This document shows positions 50,920 through 59,329 of a stretch of DNA of 64,000 nt, in pieces. The stretch's first letter is position 1. Each line of letters opens with the position of its first letter. A program made the position numbers and the translations under genes. The notes under the pieces are model-generated. The model had not been told where the DNA came from and made no database searches. It was given only the letters and a program-made list of their open reading frames with translations. Location of the stretch: positions 4,650,001 through 4,714,000 of the forward strand of contig NZ_WOWL01000001.1 of the NCBI RefSeq assembly GCF_009741265.1. The letters run 5' to 3'. The DNA comes from Pseudarthrobacter sp. GA104. GTDB taxonomy: Bacteria > Actinomycetota > Actinomycetes > Actinomycetales > Micrococcaceae.

Positions 50920-52197
50920 TTACTTGAGGAGGTCCTCGATCTGCTTCTTGGCGTCGGCGAGGAGGGTGGCGGAGTCACCGCCGGCAACGGCCTTCTGCAG
51001 CATGGGCACCAGGACGGTGTCCACGATCTGCTGCCACTTCTCGGTGGCCGGGCGGGTGGCGGTGGCTTCGCCGTTGAGGGTTTCGATCAGCGGCTTGAAG
51101 CTCTCGTAGCCTTCCTTGTCCTGGTACTTCTCGAACGCGGAGATGCGGGAGGCCAGGCCCAGGCTGGATTCGATGCCCCTGTCGTTGTAGTCGTAGGCGC
51201 ACTTCACGAACTTCTTGGCCGCCTCGGTGTTCTTGGTGGCCTTCGGCACCGTGAGGTACCAGGGGCCGGGAACGCCGCCGACGCCGGCGGATCCGGCGAT
51301 CATGGGGGCTGTGCCCACCTTGCCCGCCACCGGGGAGTCCTTGGGGATCTGCCGGTAGGCGTGGGCCCAGAACCGGGTCATGGCGGTCTGGCCCTGGTTG
51401 AACAGGTTCTGCGCTGCGGCCCAGTCCACCTGGGCTGCACCGGAGGGAGCGTACTTGGCCAGGCCCACGTAGAAGTCCAGGGCTTCCTTGTGCGCGGCGT
51501 TGTCGATGACCACCTTGTCGCCGTCCAGGACCATGGGCGAGCCGGCCTGCAGGACGTGGGCCAGCCATTCGGTTTCCACGCCGCCCTTGACATCCGTACC
51601 GTACATGCCGTCCTTGGTGAAGAACTCGGAGATGTCCTGGTACTGCTTCCACGTGGTGGGGGCAGCCAGCTCATAGCCGTACCTTGTCTGGAAGTCGGCC
51701 TTATTCTTGGCGTCCTCGAACAGGTCCTTGCGGTACAGGATAATTTCGGCGTTGGTCCAGGCGGGCAGGCCCACGAAGTGCCCGTCGACGTTGGCTTCCT
51801 TGACCAGGGCCGGGAAGATGTCCTTTTTCGCCTCGTCAGTGAAGATCTCGTCAATGGGCTGGAGGGCGTCCTTGAAGCTGGGCAGCCACACGGAGTCCAG
51901 GGCGGCCACGTCGAAGGAGACGTTGCCGGAGGAGAATTCGCTGGAAAGCCGGTTGAACATGCCGTCGTAGGGCAGTTCAACGAAGTTGACGTCTACGCCG
52001 GCGTCCTTCTTGCATTGTGCGGCGACGCCGGTCAGTTCGGCGTGGCCGCCGGCTTCGACCAGGACGTTGACGGTGTTGGTTCCGGCAGTTCCTGTAGACG
52101 GGGCCGGGCCACCTGCGCCGCAGGCCGAGGCGGCCAGTGCGACGGCGGTGCAGATGCCGCCGATGGCGAGCCTGCCGATGAATTTACGAGTGGACAT
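50920..52197 (-). CDS. ABC transporter solute-binding lipoprotein for a fructan product
   Basis: 425 residues. Signal peptide with lipobox ALAASACG, then a CUT1-type extracellular binding protein (family 1) ending with KKQIEDLLK. Expected ligand is DFA or a fructo-oligosaccharide produced by the exported fructotransferase. Start ATG 52197. First gene of the operon, driven by the promoter at 52281-52310. Confidence 0.9.
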   Translation of the reverse strand: MSTRKFIGRLAIGGICTAVALAASACGAGGPAPSTGTAGTNTVNVLVEAGGHAELTGVAAQCKKDAGVDVNFVELPYDGMFNRLSSEFSSGNVSFDVAALDSVWLPSFKDALQPIDEIFTDEAKKDIFPALVKEANVDGHFVGLPAWTNAEIILYRKDLFEDAKNKADFQTRYGYELAAPTTWKQYQDISEFFTKDGMYGTDVKGGVETEWLAHVLQAGSPMVLDGDKVVIDNAAHKEALDFYVGLAKYAPSGAAQVDWAAAQNLFNQGQTAMTRFWAHAYRQIPKDSPVAGKVGTAPMIAGSAGVGGVPGPWYLTVPKATKNTEAAKKFVKCAYDYNDRGIESSLGLASRISAFEKYQDKEGYESFKPLIETLNGEATATRPATEKWQQIVDTVLVPMLQKAVAGGDSATLLADAKKQIEDLLK

Positions 52198-52253
52198 CGC
52201 TGTCGACTCACTTTCTCTTGAACGGAATGGTGAGAGTGACTTGGACTGAAAAA

Positions 52254-52275
52254 TCGTTTTGCCAAAACGACTTGG
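52254..52275. promoter_or_regulatory. LacI-type operator O1
   Basis: CCAAAACGACTTGG at 52262-52275, overlapping a perfect palindrome TCGTTTTGCCAAAACGA at 52254-52270. It covers the predicted start site of the minus-strand operon, so a bound LacI would block it. Same core as O2. Confidence 0.75.
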
Positions 52276-52280
52276 CATCC

Positions 52281-52310
52281 ACGATAGGACTGGGCAGGTT
52301 CAGGTGTCAA
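52281..52310 (-). promoter_or_regulatory. Promoter of the binding-protein operon
   Basis: On the minus strand, -35 TTGACA (52305-52310), 18-bp spacer, -10 TATCGT (52281-52286). Operator O1 follows at about the start site. Confidence 0.6.
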
Positions 52311-52323
52311 GGGTCGCTGCTTT

Positions 52324-52349
52324 GCCAAAAACCGTGGGACGTTTTTGGC
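52324..52349. promoter_or_regulatory. Inverted repeat between the divergent promoters
   Basis: GCCAAAAAC (52324-52332) and GTTTTTGGC (52341-52349) are perfectly complementary arms with an 8-bp gap. Its half-site resembles the LacI operator half. It sits midway between the two -35 boxes and might be a third regulator-binding site. Confidence 0.45.
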
Positions 52350-52350
52350 G

Positions 52351-52380
52351 TTGACAGCTGTTGCTCCGCCCTCCTAGCCT
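52351..52380 (+). promoter_or_regulatory. Promoter of the inulin fructotransferase gene
   Basis: -35 TTGACA (52351-52356), 18-bp spacer, -10 TAGCCT (52375-52380). Operator O2 lies at about +10 to +24. Confidence 0.6.
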
Positions 52381-52396
52381 CAATGTATCCGGCCAA

Positions 52397-52410
52397 CCAA
52401 ATCGTTTTGG
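52397..52410. promoter_or_regulatory. LacI-type operator O2
   Basis: CCAAATCGTTTTGG, which on the opposite strand reads CCAAAACGATTTGG and differs from O1 at one base. It lies just downstream of the fructotransferase start site. Confidence 0.7.
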
Positions 52411-52562
52411 CACCACTTGGGACTCCCGACTCCATGGCGGTCGGGACATCTTCCACGCGTATGCGGAGTTCTCGTTGAAACCTGCCGCCCTGTGCTGCGA
52501 AAACCGATGCTTTGCGGTCCCGGATAGCCCACACATTCCACAGTGCATTGAGGAGACAAGCG

Positions 52563-53897
52563 TTGACTGACAAAAATTCGCTGATGATGGACCCGAGCCG
52601 ACGCAGACTATTAGGCGCTGGCGCTGTTGCCACGCTTACCGGAGCGCTGGCTCTTGGCGCTGCAGCACCGGCGCAGGCCGCGGACAGCACGGAAGAAAAA
52701 AACAGATACGACGTCACGTCCTGGAAGATCAAGGGCCGGCCCGAGGTGACGGCCCAGATAGACATTGGTGCGGTGATCAATGACATCATCGCGGACGTCA
52801 AAAAGCGCCAGACCACGGCAGACGCCCGGCCGGGCGCCGTCATCACCATCCCCCCGGGCGACTACGACCTTCGGACTCAAGTTGTCGTGGACGTCAGCTA
52901 TCTGACCATTGCAGGCTTTGGCCACGGGTTCTTCTCCCGCAGCATAAAGGACAATGTGGACACGTCCGGCTGGCTCGAACTGCAGCCCGGCGGCAGCCAC
53001 ATCCGTGTCCTTACTCCTTCAACAGCTCCGCAGGCCTTCCTGGTACGTCGGGCGGGGAGCCCCCGCCTGTCCGGAGTTGTTTTCCGCGACTTCTGCCTTG
53101 ATGGCGTGGAGTTCCCGCCAGACGGCAACAGCTACCGAAACGGCAGAACCGGCATTGAAGTCGCCTCAGACAACGACTCCTTCCACATCACCGGCATGGG
53201 TTTTGTGTATCTCGAACACGCACTCATAGTCCGTGGCGCCGACGCCCTGCGTGTCCACGACAACATGATCGCCGAATGCGGCAACTGCGTAGAACTCACC
53301 GGCGCCGGACAGGCGACGATCGTCAGCAACAACCTCATGGGGGCCGGGCCGGAGGGGGCCACCCTGCTGGCGGAGAATCACGAAGGTCTTCTCATCACCG
53401 GTAACAACCTGTTCCCCCGGGGCAGGAGCCTGGTCGAGCTGACCGGCTGCAACAGATGCTCGGTGACCTCGAACAGGTTCCAGGGTTTCTTCCCCGGCAT
53501 AATGCGCCTCATTAACAACTGCAAGGAAAACCTGATCACTGGCAACCACTTCCGGCGCGGTATGGAAGGCTTCCCGCCGTTCCTCGGAACATCCAACGGC
53601 CTGGACGATCTTTACGGCGTGGTTCACATCGCGGGAGACAACAACTTTTTCGCCAACAACCTCATCGCTTACGACGTCTCGCCCGACAGGATCGTACCGC
53701 CGAACGCCCAGCCGACAATGATCCTCGTCGCCGGGGGTGACAGCAACGTAGTGGCCACCAACCATGTTGTGAGCAACGTCGAAACACAGCACGTCGTTTT
53801 GGATGCTTCCACAGTCCGATCAAAAGTGCTTGACAGCGGCCCCGCTTCAAAGGTCACTTCCTACAGCGCCGATACAGCCATAAGGCCAACCCCCTAG
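52563..53897 (+). CDS. Secreted inulin fructotransferase (DFA-forming)
   Basis: 444 residues from TTG 52563, with AGGAG 7 bp upstream. Tat signal: SRRRLLGAGAVATLTGALALG and cleavage after AQA. Beta-helix body; Asp233 (VHDNMIA) and Glu244 (NCVEL) match exactly the catalytic pair I recall for Bacillus inulin fructotransferase. It cuts inulin by intramolecular transfer to difructose anhydride, here probably DFA III (DFA I cannot be excluded). Tat export fits a folded enzyme. Divergent from the importer operon and under LacI operator O2. Confidence 0.88.
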   Translation: MTDKNSLMMDPSRRRLLGAGAVATLTGALALGAAAPAQAADSTEEKNRYDVTSWKIKGRPEVTAQIDIGAVINDIIADVKKRQTTADARPGAVITIPPGDYDLRTQVVVDVSYLTIAGFGHGFFSRSIKDNVDTSGWLELQPGGSHIRVLTPSTAPQAFLVRRAGSPRLSGVVFRDFCLDGVEFPPDGNSYRNGRTGIEVASDNDSFHITGMGFVYLEHALIVRGADALRVHDNMIAECGNCVELTGAGQATIVSNNLMGAGPEGATLLAENHEGLLITGNNLFPRGRSLVELTGCNRCSVTSNRFQGFFPGIMRLINNCKENLITGNHFRRGMEGFPPFLGTSNGLDDLYGVVHIAGDNNFFANNLIAYDVSPDRIVPPNAQPTMILVAGGDSNVVATNHVVSNVETQHVVLDASTVRSKVLDSGPASKVTSYSADTAIRPTP

Positions 53898-54296
53898 GCC
53901 CGGAAAGCAAGATAGCCGTCTTCACTGCCAGTTGCCCGGCAGTGAAGACGGCTCAAGCCATGAAGCTCGACAACGCTCACGGAAACCCGCGACCGTTACC
54001 ACGCCATTTACACCGGGACGGCGCACCCCTCCTCCTGTGGTTCATCTTCGTCCACTCAGGGAAGATTTTTTATTAGTGTCTTGCGCTGGGGATGCAAGTT
54101 CCAGAACATCATGTGTGCCTTATCCCATCGCTTGACGCGGTAGGTACCTGGCACCCAGGCCGCGAACAAGGGCGATTTATTCCCACATTGACATCTAGCC
54201 CATAGCTTTCGACTTAAAAGCGCCGCCGTTCGAATCGCCGGGCATTATGTTTGAACTCAAACCAGGCGACGCGAGGTGCAGCCGAAGTACTGCGCC
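53898..54296. other. Intergenic region with a 16-bp hairpin (399 bp)
   Basis: A near-perfect hairpin AGCCGTCTTCACTGCC-agttgccc-GGCAGTGAAGACGGCT lies at 53914-53953, just after the fructotransferase stop. It is probably its terminator, although no T-run follows. The rest of the spacer shows nothing convincing. Confidence 0.6.
53914..53953 (+). terminator. Hairpin terminator after the fructotransferase gene
   Basis: 16-bp perfect stem, 8-nt loop, 16 bp downstream of the stop codon; no U-tract. It may end transcription or protect the mRNA end. Confidence 0.5.
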
Positions 54297-55214
54297 TTAC
54301 GCTGCCGCCGGGAACACTCCTGCCCCTGCCAGTCCGGAACGCGGATTGGTACCGACGAGGCCGCAAATCCAGCGGCCCAGTTCCGTTGCTTTGTGCACGT
54401 CGATGCCTGTCGGGAAGCCTGCACGCCCGAGCATCCACGCGAGATCCTCCGTGGAGATATTTCCGGCCGCGCCGGGAGCGAAGGGGCATCCTCCGAGACC
54501 ACCGACGCTACTGTCGAACACATCGACACCCGATGCCATCGCCGCATAAGTATTGGCCAGCGCCGTGTGGCGGGTCTCGTGAAGGTGGGCCCTCAACTGC
54601 AGGTCGGTTTCCTCGCGCAGCGTGGCGAAAGTCTCGCCCACCTGCCACGGGACGGCGCAACCAATCGTGTCGGCCAACGCCACTTCAGCCAGGTTCGCGA
54701 GACCAATTGCACTGCGGACGACCTCGAGGGTCTGCTCGATCGGGACGTCTCCCTGGTAGGGGCAGCCAAAAGCGACAGCTGCGGTGACGCTGAGTGGAAT
54801 GGATGCGGCGGCAGCGATGTCCGACACTTCCTCCAGAGCCCTAAGCGCTGCAGCAACTGTGGTGTTCTGGTTGGCTGAGGCGAATGCGTCGGTCACCGGC
54901 AGTACATAGTTCATCTCGTCCACCCCGGCATCGACAGCCCGGAGGGCACCCCTGGTGTTCAGCACCAGGCCGATATAGCTCACGGCGTCGGTGCGCGGGA
55001 CCGACGCCATCACGGCGTCGGCATCAGCCATCTGGGGTACGGCTTTGGGATTCACAAAGCTGACGGCTTCGATCCGCCGCGCACCCATCCGGATCAGCTC
55101 TTCGATGAGCCGGACCTTATCTTCCGTGCTCACGGGGGTCTTCTCGTTCTGCAGCCCGTCGCGCGGGCTGACGTCCACGATCGAGACCGGACTGGTTCCG
55201 TGGGCAAACGCCAT
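54297..55214 (-). CDS. HMG-CoA lyase family protein (possibly citramalyl-CoA lyase)
   Basis: 305 residues, TIM-barrel lyase: VSPRDGLQNEKTPV, RIEAVSFVNPKAVPQMADA, LRAHLHETRHTALANTYAAM (metal His residues) and the signature SVGGLGGCPFAPGAAGN (catalytic Cys). It cleaves a 3-hydroxy-3-methylacyl-CoA to acetyl-CoA plus a keto acid. Coupled to the CoA-transferase gene (TGATG), as in succinyl-CoA:citramalate CoA-transferase/lyase pairs. Substrate could be HMG-CoA or (R)-citramalyl-CoA. Confidence 0.87.
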   Translation of the reverse strand: MAFAHGTSPVSIVDVSPRDGLQNEKTPVSTEDKVRLIEELIRMGARRIEAVSFVNPKAVPQMADADAVMASVPRTDAVSYIGLVLNTRGALRAVDAGVDEMNYVLPVTDAFASANQNTTVAAALRALEEVSDIAAAASIPLSVTAAVAFGCPYQGDVPIEQTLEVVRSAIGLANLAEVALADTIGCAVPWQVGETFATLREETDLQLRAHLHETRHTALANTYAAMASGVDVFDSSVGGLGGCPFAPGAAGNISTEDLAWMLGRAGFPTGIDVHKATELGRWICGLVGTNPRSGLAGAGVFPAAA

Positions 55215-56533
55215 CAGATTGCTCCTTCGCTACGTGCATTCTGAAACTCTTCTTCGGTGAGGTTCAGGAGGCCCTGGTACACATCGGCATTGTGGGATCC
55301 ATGCACCAAAGGCCCGTTCCAGCTAATCCGGCCGGCGGAGCGCGTGAGCTTGGGAACGATTCCCGGCTGGACCACGGCGCCCAGCTCGTCGTCAGCCACT
55401 TCCACGAGCATGTCCCTGGCTTTGAGCTGCGGATCCTCGAAGATATCTTCAACGGTACTCACGGTGCTGTTCGGAACAGCATGTTTATCGAGCAGGCTGA
55501 CCAGCTCGCCGGCGGAGTAGTGCACCGCCCAATCGGCGATGATGCTTTCAAGCTCCTCCTGGTTGCGGCCCCGCTGCGCATGATCACGGTATTTCGGGTC
55601 CTCCGCGAGCCCGGGCATGCCCATCGCTGTGGCCAGGCGGACGAAGACCGAATCCTGATTGGCCGCTATGACAACCCACTTGCCGTCGCTGGAGCGGAAG
55701 ATGTTCGACGGCGCGATCCCCTTCAGTCCCGAGCCGCTGGGTCCGGGAACAATACCGGTGGCGGCGTAGTCCGGCACCGCGCTCTCCAGTAGTGAAAAGC
55801 ACGCCTCAACGAGCGACACATCGACCACCTGGCCGGTCCCCCCGCGGGCATCCCGCCAGTACAACGCCAGCAGGATCCCCTGCAGGGCATACAGCGAGCC
55901 GAGGCTGTCCCCCAGTGAAATACCTGTGCGGGGTGGCGGCTGGTCGGGATAGCCGTTCAGGTGCCGCAATCCGCTCCGCGCTTCGGCGACGGAGGCATAA
56001 CCCGGCTTTGACGCTTCCGGACCAGTCTGTCCATATCCCGAGACCCGGGCGATGATGAGGCCGGGATTGATCTTCCACAGCTCTTCAGGGCCGAGGCCAA
56101 GCTTTTCCATAGTGCCCGGGCGGAAGTTCTCGAGGATGACGTCGGCGTCCTTGCAGAGCTCAAGAAAGAGCTCCCGGCCGCGCGGGGCTTTCAGGTCCAT
56201 AGTGACGCACTTTTTGCCGCGGGACTGCACCGACCACCACAGCGTGTGGTCATTAACGCGCGCGCGGCCCCATTCGCGCATGGGATCCGGCCTGTTTGGG
56301 GATTCGACCTTGATGACTTCGGCACCGAAGTCTGCCATCTGCCGTCCCGCGAAAGGGCCGGCGATCAGAGATCCCAGTTCGAGGACGCGCACGCCGGACA
56401 GAGGACCCGCATCACCGCCCGCGATTTTGGCCCTGCCTGCGACGGCTGGTGGCGTTTCTTCAGCGATCCCGTGGCCGGCCCCGTCCTCTGCGTCCTTGCC
56501 AAGCTTCGCTGTGCCGGTTTCGACAACCTTCAT
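55214..56533 (-). CDS. Class III (CaiB/BaiF) CoA-transferase
   Basis: 439 residues. Family motifs VRVLELGSLIAGPFAGRQMADFGAEVIKVESP, VILENFRPGTMEKLGLG, LIIARVSGYGQTGP and the Asp-bearing GISLGDSLGSLYALQG. Transfers CoA between acyl-CoA and a free acid. A roughly 40-residue N-terminal extension is Ala/Gly-rich. Start ATG 56533 or TTG 56536, both behind AGGAG. Upstream of the lyase, so it likely activates the acid that the lyase cleaves. Confidence 0.87.
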   Translation of the reverse strand: MKVVETGTAKLGKDAEDGAGHGIAEETPPAVAGRAKIAGGDAGPLSGVRVLELGSLIAGPFAGRQMADFGAEVIKVESPNRPDPMREWGRARVNDHTLWWSVQSRGKKCVTMDLKAPRGRELFLELCKDADVILENFRPGTMEKLGLGPEELWKINPGLIIARVSGYGQTGPEASKPGYASVAEARSGLRHLNGYPDQPPPRTGISLGDSLGSLYALQGILLALYWRDARGGTGQVVDVSLVEACFSLLESAVPDYAATGIVPGPSGSGLKGIAPSNIFRSSDGKWVVIAANQDSVFVRLATAMGMPGLAEDPKYRDHAQRGRNQEELESIIADWAVHYSAGELVSLLDKHAVPNSTVSTVEDIFEDPQLKARDMLVEVADDELGAVVQPGIVPKLTRSAGRISWNGPLVHGSHNADVYQGLLNLTEEEFQNARSEGAI

Positions 56534-56657
56534 CAAATCTCAACTCCTGATTCCTGATGCGGACCCAGTGGGCGCCGTACACACGGACGGAGGTTCATGA
56601 GCTCCCCGTCGTACAGGAACCAGTATGCACTCCTGTTCTCATATTGTGAATATAAAA

Positions 56658-57449
56658 TCACGATATGGGCTCCACCTCGGAGGGAAGACTTCCGCCGATC
56701 AGCCGGGTACCTTCAGCTGCCGCGGCGATGACCGGCTCTATCCAGGAAGCACACACGTCGTAAGGCATCCTCATGGTGGGCCCCATGACGGTGAGTGCAC
56801 CGTAGAGCTCAGCCTGCGGGCCGAAGATCGGAACAGACAAGCCGCTGGCCCCGGAAACCCGCTCCCCGGTGGTGATGGCAAAACCGTCCGCACGAGTCTT
56901 CGAGACGGCGGCATCAAGGCTTGCTGCGTCCGTGATGGTCTGGTCGGTGATGGACCGGAGCCCTGACCCGTAGACCCTCTCCGCCAGGTCGGGGTTCCAG
57001 GCGAGCAATACGCGGCCCGCCGAACCGGCGTGGAGCGGCATGATATCGCCGACCTCGACCGCCCTTCGAAGAACCCGTCGGGTCTCGGCCAACGCGACGC
57101 AAACCCTGCTTCCCTGCGATTCCCTGAAGATGCAGACCGTCTCGCCCAGCTCATCCCGCAATCGCCGTATTACCGGTGTCAGCAATTCCAGGAAGTCCAG
57201 GCCCTGCCGGGCGGGCGCCGCCCAGTGGGTCATACGCAACCCGACCCGGAATTGGTCATCACGCCGATCGAGCATTCCCTCATGCACCATATTCGCGACC
57301 AGGCGCTGCACCGTGGAGTGCGGCAACCCGGTCTCCGCGCGTATTTCGGCGAGGCTCAATTCTGGCCGCACCAGGGAGAAGGCATCAAGGATGGCCGTGA
57401 TCTTCTTTAGCACCAGCAACGGGGCGGCGGCGTTTTCGGTTGCGCTCAT
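56658..57449 (-). CDS. IclR-family regulator
   Basis: 263 residues: N-terminal winged helix (VLKKITAILDAFSLVRPELSLAEIRAETGLPHSTVQRLVANMVHEGML) and a C-terminal effector domain (AGSAGRVLLAW, GFAITTGERVSGASGLSVPIFG). It divides the catabolic genes (minus strand) from the ABC importer genes (plus strand), the expected place for their regulator. Autoregulation is likely through sites in the 142-bp spacer, such as the 12-bp palindrome at 57539. Confidence 0.88.
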   Translation of the reverse strand: MSATENAAAPLLVLKKITAILDAFSLVRPELSLAEIRAETGLPHSTVQRLVANMVHEGMLDRRDDQFRVGLRMTHWAAPARQGLDFLELLTPVIRRLRDELGETVCIFRESQGSRVCVALAETRRVLRRAVEVGDIMPLHAGSAGRVLLAWNPDLAERVYGSGLRSITDQTITDAASLDAAVSKTRADGFAITTGERVSGASGLSVPIFGPQAELYGALTVMGPTMRMPYDVCASWIEPVIAAAAEGTRLIGGSLPSEVEPIS

Positions 57450-57538
57450 GGCTCGATTCCAGGTTCCTTCTTCTCGGTCAGGGCGGGGTGGCGCCTATTT
57501 GAAGCCCCCTTGTAGTGTGACAGACGTTACTGTTAGCG

Positions 57539-57550
57539 TAGTGCCCACTA
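57539..57550. promoter_or_regulatory. 12-bp palindrome, candidate IclR-type site
   Basis: TAGTG-CC-CACTA lies 42 bp before the ABC ATPase start in the divergent spacer with the IclR gene. Short palindromes of this kind are typical of IclR operators. Confidence 0.35.
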
Positions 57551-57591
57551 TATGGCCAACAACTCACAATGTGGTTAGCGGGAGAATAGCA

Positions 57592-58437
57592 ATGACGCAG
57601 CCCTCACAGCCTGAATCATCGAATTTTGCGGTTGAGCTCAACGGATGCACCAAGGAGTTTGCAACTCCCGGCGGTGGATCGTACTTCGCTGTCCGGGACA
57701 TCGACCTCAAGGTGGAGCCCGGACGGTTTGTCTCCATCGTTGGGCCGACGGGATCGGGTAAGTCCACGATCCTCAACATGGCAGCGGGACTCCTGAATCC
57801 TTCCTCGGGCACTGTCCACAGCTTCGGTGAGCCCGTACACGGGGTGAACCGCCGCGCCTCCTACATGTTCCAGCAGGACGCCCTGCTGCCTTGGAAGTCG
57901 GTCATCGACAACGTCAGCCTCGGGCTCACCATGGCCGGGGTCTCCAAGGCCGAGGCCTACGACGAGTCACGCCGCTGGCTCGAGAAGGTGGGATTGAAGA
58001 ACTTCGCTGACCGGTACCCCCACCAGCTCTCCGGCGGCATGCGCAAGCGCACCGCAGTCGCCCAGGCCTGGATCGTCAACCCCGACATCCTGCTGATGGA
58101 CGAGCCTTTCTCCGCACTCGACGTACAGACCCGTCAGATCATGGAGAACGAACTCCTCCAGCTCTGGCAGGAATCGGACAAGGCCGTCGTGTTCATCACC
58201 CACGACCTGGACGAGGCAATTGCCCTGTCCGACGAGGTGGTCATCCTCGGGGCCGGGCCGGGAAGCACCGTCGTCGGCAGCTACGAGATCGACATCCCCC
58301 GCCCCCGTGACCTCCTGGACATCCGGGACGATCCCAAGTTCGTCGAGCTCCACAGAGAAATCTGGGGGCGCCTCAAGGTTGAGGTATCCAAGACCTACGA
58401 ATCAGCGCGGGAAGAGGAAGAGAGCGACGCAGCATGA
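57592..58437 (+). CDS. ABC transporter ATP-binding protein (SsuB/TauB type)
   Basis: 281 residues. Walker A GPTGSGKST, Q-loop MFQQDALLPW, signature LSGGMRKRTAVAQAW, Walker B ILLMDEPFSALD, H-loop FITHDLDEA. Start ATG 57592 with GGGAG upstream. This subfamily powers NMT1-type importers. It is coupled to the permease (ATGA). Confidence 0.93.
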   Translation: MTQPSQPESSNFAVELNGCTKEFATPGGGSYFAVRDIDLKVEPGRFVSIVGPTGSGKSTILNMAAGLLNPSSGTVHSFGEPVHGVNRRASYMFQQDALLPWKSVIDNVSLGLTMAGVSKAEAYDESRRWLEKVGLKNFADRYPHQLSGGMRKRTAVAQAWIVNPDILLMDEPFSALDVQTRQIMENELLQLWQESDKAVVFITHDLDEAIALSDEVVILGAGPGSTVVGSYEIDIPRPRDLLDIRDDPKFVELHREIWGRLKVEVSKTYESAREEEESDAA

Positions 58438-59297
58438 CGGTGGCACCAGTTTCCAAGAAGACACAGCGCTTTCCCCTCCGGAAGGAGCGGGGTCCGGCCA
58501 TGGTTGAGCGCCCCCGGCGCAAACGGGGTGAAGCGTCCAACTTCTCCATCCGGATGGGACAACTGGCCCTCGCCGTCATTGTCCTCGGTGCGTGGGAATT
58601 GTTGGGACGCGTTGGCGTTATCGACCCATTCTTCTTCCCCCTCCCCTCCGACATCCTGATGACGGTATGGGTCTGGATCTCCAGCGGCTTCGTCTTCCCG
58701 CACCTGTGGATCACCCTGCAGGAATCGATCCTCGCCTTCCTGACGGGCGCGGCGGCCGGCCTGGTCCTGGGCTTCCTCCTGGCGAGGGTCCGTTTCCTGG
58801 AGCGGCTCCTGGACCCGTTCCTGCAGATGTTCAATGCCCTTCCCCGCGTGGTGCTGGCCCCGATTTTCCTGCTGTGGTTCGGCCTGGGGATCTGGTCAAA
58901 GGTCGCCTTCGGTTTCACCTTGGTGTTCTTCATCGTCTTCTTCAACACCCTCGAGGGCGTCAAGAGCGTGGACCGGGTCCTCGTGGACAACGCACGCATG
59001 CTGGGGGCGTCGGAGAAGCAGCTCCTCCGCCACGTCTTCATCCCCAGCGCCCTGACCTGGATCTTCTCCAGCCTGCATATCAGCGTAGGTTTTGCCATCA
59101 CCGGCGCAGTGGTGGGTGAATACCTCGGAGCTTCCGCCGGTGTGGGCTACGCCATAGCCCAGGCCCAGGGTGTCTTCGATACCAAGGGAGTCTTCGCCGG
59201 CATGTTCATCCTGATGTTCGTGGTCCTGATCATCGACCTCCTCGTCAACCGCCTCGAACGGCACCTCCTCAGGTGGCGCCCGGCCCGGTCCTCGTAA
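58434..59297 (+). CDS. ABC transporter permease (SsuC/TauC type)
   Basis: 287 residues, about six membrane helices; the transmembrane loop DNARMLGASEKQLLRHVFIPSALTWIF is the EAA-like coupling motif. ATGA overlap with the ATPase. Carries an unspecified organic acid into the cell. Confidence 0.9.
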   Translation: MTVAPVSKKTQRFPLRKERGPAMVERPRRKRGEASNFSIRMGQLALAVIVLGAWELLGRVGVIDPFFFPLPSDILMTVWVWISSGFVFPHLWITLQESILAFLTGAAAGLVLGFLLARVRFLERLLDPFLQMFNALPRVVLAPIFLLWFGLGIWSKVAFGFTLVFFIVFFNTLEGVKSVDRVLVDNARMLGASEKQLLRHVFIPSALTWIFSSLHISVGFAITGAVVGEYLGASAGVGYAIAQAQGVFDTKGVFAGMFILMFVVLIIDLLVNRLERHLLRWRPARSS

Positions 59298-59329
59298 CTA
59301 TTACCATCACCGCCTGAAAGGGAACTCTC

